From a virus: a stretch of 22,665 nt of DNA. The notes below the pieces were generated by a model. It did not search any database. It was not told the DNA's origin and saw only the letters and a program-made list of their open reading frames with translations. Location: positions 1 through 22,665 of the IMG/VR virus record IMGVR_UViG_3300032235_000662. One strand, 5' to 3'. Below are positions 19,489-22,665 of the stretch, piece by piece; positions within the stretch are counted from its first letter, which is position 1, and each line of letters starts with the position of its first letter. Position numbers and translations under genes: made by a program.

Positions 19489-21305
19489 CTTTAAAAAAAC
19501 TCACATTTAATAATATGTTTAGTTATGGAAATAATAATGAACTAGACATAAATAAAAATAAGATTACACAACTAACTGCTCCTAATGGTAGTGGTAAATC
19601 AACAATAGCACTAATCATTCAAGAACTTTTATTTTCAAAAAATATTAAGAATATCAAAAAAGGTGATATTGTTAATAGATACTCTAGTAGTAAAGACTGG
19701 GGAGGCTCTTTAGAGTTTCAAGTAAATGATAAAAACTACAGTGTACAAGTAAAAAGAATTGGGGCTTCTAGTAAAGTAACATTACTAGAAAACGGTGTTG
19801 ATATATCTGATCACAAAGTTCCAGACACTTATAAAAAGCTATCTAACATCTTAGGTATGGATTTTGAAGTATTTTCACAATTAACATATCAAAGCTCTAC
19901 AGACTTACTAGATTTTATTAAAGCTACAGATACTAACAGAAAAAAATTTCTAATCAATCTTTTTGGGTTAGAAAAGTATATTGCTATTGGGGATGTTCTT
20001 AAGATTAAACTATCTTCTCTAGAAAAAGAATTAGCTTCAAAGAATGGTGAGATTAAAAGTGTTAATTCATTTCTAGAAGAAAACCAAATAAAAGAAACTA
20101 AATCTTTAATTGAAGTACCAGGTATTGATGAATCTCTAAGACAAAAAATAGCCAGACTAAAGAATGAATTAGAAGATTACCAATCACAATGTAAAAAAAT
20201 TGATAAGAATAATATGCTTGTCGAAGAAAGAGATAAGTTATTATTTGATATAGAACTAGCCGAACCAGCTCTATCTTTAGGTTTTAAAGAAGACTTTGAA
20301 CAAGCCAAAACTACTATTAATACTTTAAATACAAAAATAGCAGATAATCAAAAAAAGATTAAAGGCTTAGATACATCAGATAATTGTTACGCTTGTGGTC
20401 AACACATTGATAACTCCAGAACTAAGTTGATTAAAAACAGCTTAGAATCCGATATTGTGTCATATCAAGAAGAATTGGAAGAAGTAAAAATAACTTACGA
20501 TAGTCTAAGTAAAGAGTATAGCAACTACGAAAAAGCTTTAACTAAGTATGTTAGTAATCAAAAAGCTATAGAACGCTTTGAACAACTAGCTCAACTAATA
20601 GATGATTCTATACCTAGAAAGTATCCTGACTATACAGAGATAGAAGAATCTTTAAGAAATTTCTCTAAGAATTTACGAGAGCAAGAAAAAGCTAAATCTG
20701 ATGCACAAGATTATAATGAGCAAGTTAAGATCCATAATACAAAAGTAGAAGCCCTACAAGAACAAAAACGACAATTTTTAGTTAGACAACACCTATTGAA
20801 TGATGATATAATTTCTTTATCGTCAAAAATTAAAAATATCACAATTTTAAGAAAGGCGTTTAGTACTACAGGTATTGTAGCGTTTAAATTAGAAAATCTA
20901 ACAAAAGAGTTAGAAGACACAATTAATAAATATCTATCAGAACTATCTGATGGTAAGTTTCAAGTAATATTTCGATTAGATGGTGAAAAACTAAATATAG
21001 TTGTAGTAAATGACGGTAAAGAAACTCCTGTAGAAACAGTATCTGGAGGAGAGTTTAGTAGAATACAAACAGCCATCCTTCTTTCTATAAGAAGCCTATT
21101 ATCTAAAATAGGCGGTAATTATATTAATCTGTTATTCTTAGATGAAATCACTGGTGTTTTAGATGATGCCGGTAAAGAAAAACTTATTGATATTTTACAG
21201 GAAGAAGATAATTTAAACGTATTCTTAATATCACATGATTTTACGCACCCATTAATTGAAAAAATTTCAATAATTAAAGAAAATAACATAAGTTATATTG
21301 AATAG
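19479..21305 (+). CDS. Recombination nuclease ATPase subunit, gp46/SbcC/Rad50-like
   Basis: I start at ATG 19479 because MEITLKKLTFNNMFSYG is the usual gp46/SbcC opening; the longer TTG reading from 19461 adds six residues with no clear ribosome binding site. The 608-residue protein has Walker A LTAPNGSGKST (Lys40 region), long coiled-coil arms (about 180-300 and 315-455) and a zinc hook CYAC (Cys303, Cys306) at the apex. The ABC signature TVSGGEFSR (520-528), Walker B NLLFLDE (Asp555, Glu556) and SHD (585-587) follow. It is shorter than SbcC (over 1000 residues) and like T4 gp46. It partners the gp47-like subunit at 17679. It overlaps the PP-loop gene by 10 nt. Confidence 0.92.
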   Translation: MEITLKKLTFNNMFSYGNNNELDINKNKITQLTAPNGSGKSTIALIIQELLFSKNIKNIKKGDIVNRYSSSKDWGGSLEFQVNDKNYSVQVKRIGASSKVTLLENGVDISDHKVPDTYKKLSNILGMDFEVFSQLTYQSSTDLLDFIKATDTNRKKFLINLFGLEKYIAIGDVLKIKLSSLEKELASKNGEIKSVNSFLEENQIKETKSLIEVPGIDESLRQKIARLKNELEDYQSQCKKIDKNNMLVEERDKLLFDIELAEPALSLGFKEDFEQAKTTINTLNTKIADNQKKIKGLDTSDNCYACGQHIDNSRTKLIKNSLESDIVSYQEELEEVKITYDSLSKEYSNYEKALTKYVSNQKAIERFEQLAQLIDDSIPRKYPDYTEIEESLRNFSKNLREQEKAKSDAQDYNEQVKIHNTKVEALQEQKRQFLVRQHLLNDDIISLSSKIKNITILRKAFSTTGIVAFKLENLTKELEDTINKYLSELSDGKFQVIFRLDGEKLNIVVVNDGKETPVETVSGGEFSRIQTAILLSIRSLLSKIGGNYINLLFLDEITGVLDDAGKEKLIDILQEEDNLNVFLISHDFTHPLIEKISIIKENNISYIE

Positions 21306-21316
21306 GAGATATAGTA

Positions 21317-22665
21317 GTGGCAACAATTGAAGTTACAAAAAGAGATGGCTCTAAGGAGCCTCTTAATCTAGAAAAGCTGCATAAAATGACATTTGAAGCT
21401 TGTGAAGATTTGAGTGGTGTATCTGCTTCTCAAATAGAAATGAACTCAGGTATTCAAATATTTGATGGAATATCTACAAAAGATATTCAAAGTATCTTAA
21501 TTAGAAGTGCAGCAGATCTCATATCTCTTGAGACCCCTAACTATCAATATGCTGCCGCTAGACTTCTTTTATTCTCTCTTAGAAAAGAGGTAATGGGACA
21601 ATTTGACTATATCTCTCTAGGTGAACTAATCTCTAGAAATATAAAGAATGGTGTGTATGATGAAGCTATTCTTAAGTGGTACTCAGCTAAAGAGCTAGAA
21701 AAGCTGGACTCTCATATTAAGCACACAAGAGATTTTGATTTTACCTATGCTGGCTTAAGACAGGTAGTAGATAAGTATTTAGTGCAAGATCGTTCTAACG
21801 GGCAGATATACGAAACTCCTCAGTTTATGTATATGATGATAGCTGCAACAATGTTTTATAATTATCCTAAAGATGTAAGGTTATCATATGTTAAACGCTA
21901 TTACGATGCTATTTCAACTTTTAAAATTAATATTCCTACTCCCGTTATGGCTGGTGTTCGTACTCCTATTCGTCAGTTTGCTAGCTGCGTTCTTGTTGAT
22001 AGCGATGATACTCTTAACAGTATTTTTAGTTCTGATATGGCTATCGGATACTATACATCACAAAGGGCAGGTATTGGTATCAACGCAGGTAGAATTAGAG
22101 CAATCAACTCAAGGATTAGAGGTGGAGAAGTTCAACACACGGGAGTCATCCCGTTTCTTAAGAAGTTTGAATCAACTGTACGATGCTGCACGCAAAACGG
22201 TGTCAGAGGTGGCTCAGCTACTGTACATTTTCCTATCTGGCACAAAGAGATAGAAGATATTCTTGTTCTTAAAAATAATAAAGGAACGGAAGATAACCGC
22301 GTTCGTAAGCTAGATTACAGTATTCAAATCTCTAAGCTATTTTATGAGAGATTTATTGAAGATAAAAATATTTCTTTATTTAGTCCAAACGATGTTCCAG
22401 GGCTATATGAAGCTTTTGGAACTCCTAAGTTTGATGAGCTTTATAAGAAATATGAACGCGCTCATTCTATACCTAAGAAAAAGGTCAGAGCACAAGAGAT
22501 TTTTATGGCTCTTCTGAAAGAACGTGCAGAAACAGGTCGTATTTACATTATGAATATCGATCACTGTAACTCTCACTCATCTTTTATTGATAAAGTTGAG
22601 ATGAGTAATCTGTGTCAAGAAATTACTCTTCCTACTAAACCACTTCAACACATTGATGATATTGA
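21317..22665 (+). CDS. nrdA: Ribonucleotide reductase class Ia, alpha (large) subunit, 3' partial
   Basis: A GTG at 21317, 8 nt after AGGAG (21304-21308), opens a frame that runs off the window after 449 codons plus two bases; E. coli NrdA has 761. Residues 1-90 form the ATP cone (VTKRDGSKEPLNLEKLH ... QYAAARLLLFSLRK), so allosteric activity control is expected. The catalytic barrel shows RQFASCVL (Cys224, the redox cysteine), RAGIGINAGRIRA, RGGEVQHTG and SNLCQEI with Asn431, Cys433 (thiyl-radical cysteine) and Glu435. Long stretches are visibly close to E. coli NrdA. It converts ribonucleoside diphosphates to deoxy forms for phage DNA synthesis and needs an NrdB partner, presumably just downstream. 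Its AGGAG overlaps the gp46-like gene's stop. Confidence 0.95.
   Translation, partial: MATIEVTKRDGSKEPLNLEKLHKMTFEACEDLSGVSASQIEMNSGIQIFDGISTKDIQSILIRSAADLISLETPNYQYAAARLLLFSLRKEVMGQFDYISLGELISRNIKNGVYDEAILKWYSAKELEKLDSHIKHTRDFDFTYAGLRQVVDKYLVQDRSNGQIYETPQFMYMMIAATMFYNYPKDVRLSYVKRYYDAISTFKINIPTPVMAGVRTPIRQFASCVLVDSDDTLNSIFSSDMAIGYYTSQRAGIGINAGRIRAINSRIRGGEVQHTGVIPFLKKFESTVRCCTQNGVRGGSATVHFPIWHKEIEDILVLKNNKGTEDNRVRKLDYSIQISKLFYERFIEDKNISLFSPNDVPGLYEAFGTPKFDELYKKYERAHSIPKKKVRAQEIFMALLKERAETGRIYIMNIDHCNSHSSFIDKVEMSNLCQEITLPTKPLQHIDDI

Noticed and set aside
21888-22253. Plus-strand 121-codon frame with a very hydrophobic N-terminus
   Set aside because: It lies in another frame inside nrdA, whose catalytic barrel sequence is unmistakable across these bases.
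1-22665. CRISPR array, insertion sequence, integrase or attachment site
   Set aside because: No regularly spaced repeats, transposase or recombinase motifs or tRNA-end duplications were seen on either strand.

Overview
The window reads as part of the replication and nucleotide-metabolism region of a virulent tailed double-stranded DNA phage. All recognisable genes lie on the + strand, packed with 1-28 nt overlaps or tiny gaps, in AT-rich DNA. The gene set mixes T4-like and T5-like traits. T4-like: a gp32-type ssDNA-binding protein, a UvsW-type helicase, gp47/gp46 recombination nuclease subunits, a DnaB/gp41-type helicase. T5-like: a family A DNA polymerase, NAD-dependent ligase, a PC4-type protein. 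The terminal nrdA gene closely resembles the Escherichia coli class Ia enzyme, and the promoters look like host sigma70 promoters. A gammaproteobacterial host is therefore plausible but not proven.

Layout. (1) 1-1913: an operon of small proteins: a partial ORF, a 59-residue ORF, a 2-oxoglutarate/Fe(II) oxygenase-like protein, a PC4-like protein, a helix-turn-helix protein and a degenerate methyltransferase-like protein. (2) 1914-3734: promoter and NAD-dependent DNA ligase without its zinc-finger cysteines. (3) 3780-4940: strong promoter, a protein made of four helix-turn-helix-like repeats, a stable hairpin and a small orphan. (4) 4957-5746: strong promoter and a parallel beta-helix-like protein. 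(5) 5767-6907: UV-damage endonuclease behind an unusual nested promoter/hairpin. (6) 6945-12272: consensus promoter driving a helix-turn-helix protein, replicative helicase, primase and family A DNA polymerase. (7) 12325-15960: structured leader, then an exported TIGR02594-type lysin, peptide deformylase, an orphan, UvsW-like helicase and another orphan. (8) 15992-17475: ssDNA-binding protein and glycosyltransferase. (9) 17476-17678: a GC-rich, strongly structured non-coding island. (10) 17679-22665: gp47-like nuclease, PP-loop ATPase, gp46-like ATPase and the first 449 codons of nrdA.

Together the genes form a nearly complete phage replisome (helicase, primase, polymerase, ssDNA-binding protein, ligase) plus recombination and repair (gp46/47-like, UvsW-like, UVDE-like) and dNTP supply (NrdA). 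Six + strand promoters share exactly 17 bp between the -35 and -10 hexamers, and most have an inverted repeat across or just downstream of the -10.

The most unusual items are the GC-rich RNA-like island at 17481-17650, the promoter nested inside an RBS-masking hairpin at 5767-5830, the layered leader at 12325-12470, and the four-repeat DNA-binding-like protein. No tRNA, CRISPR array, insertion sequence, integrase or capsid/tail assembly gene was seen, apart from the possibly structural beta-helix protein.
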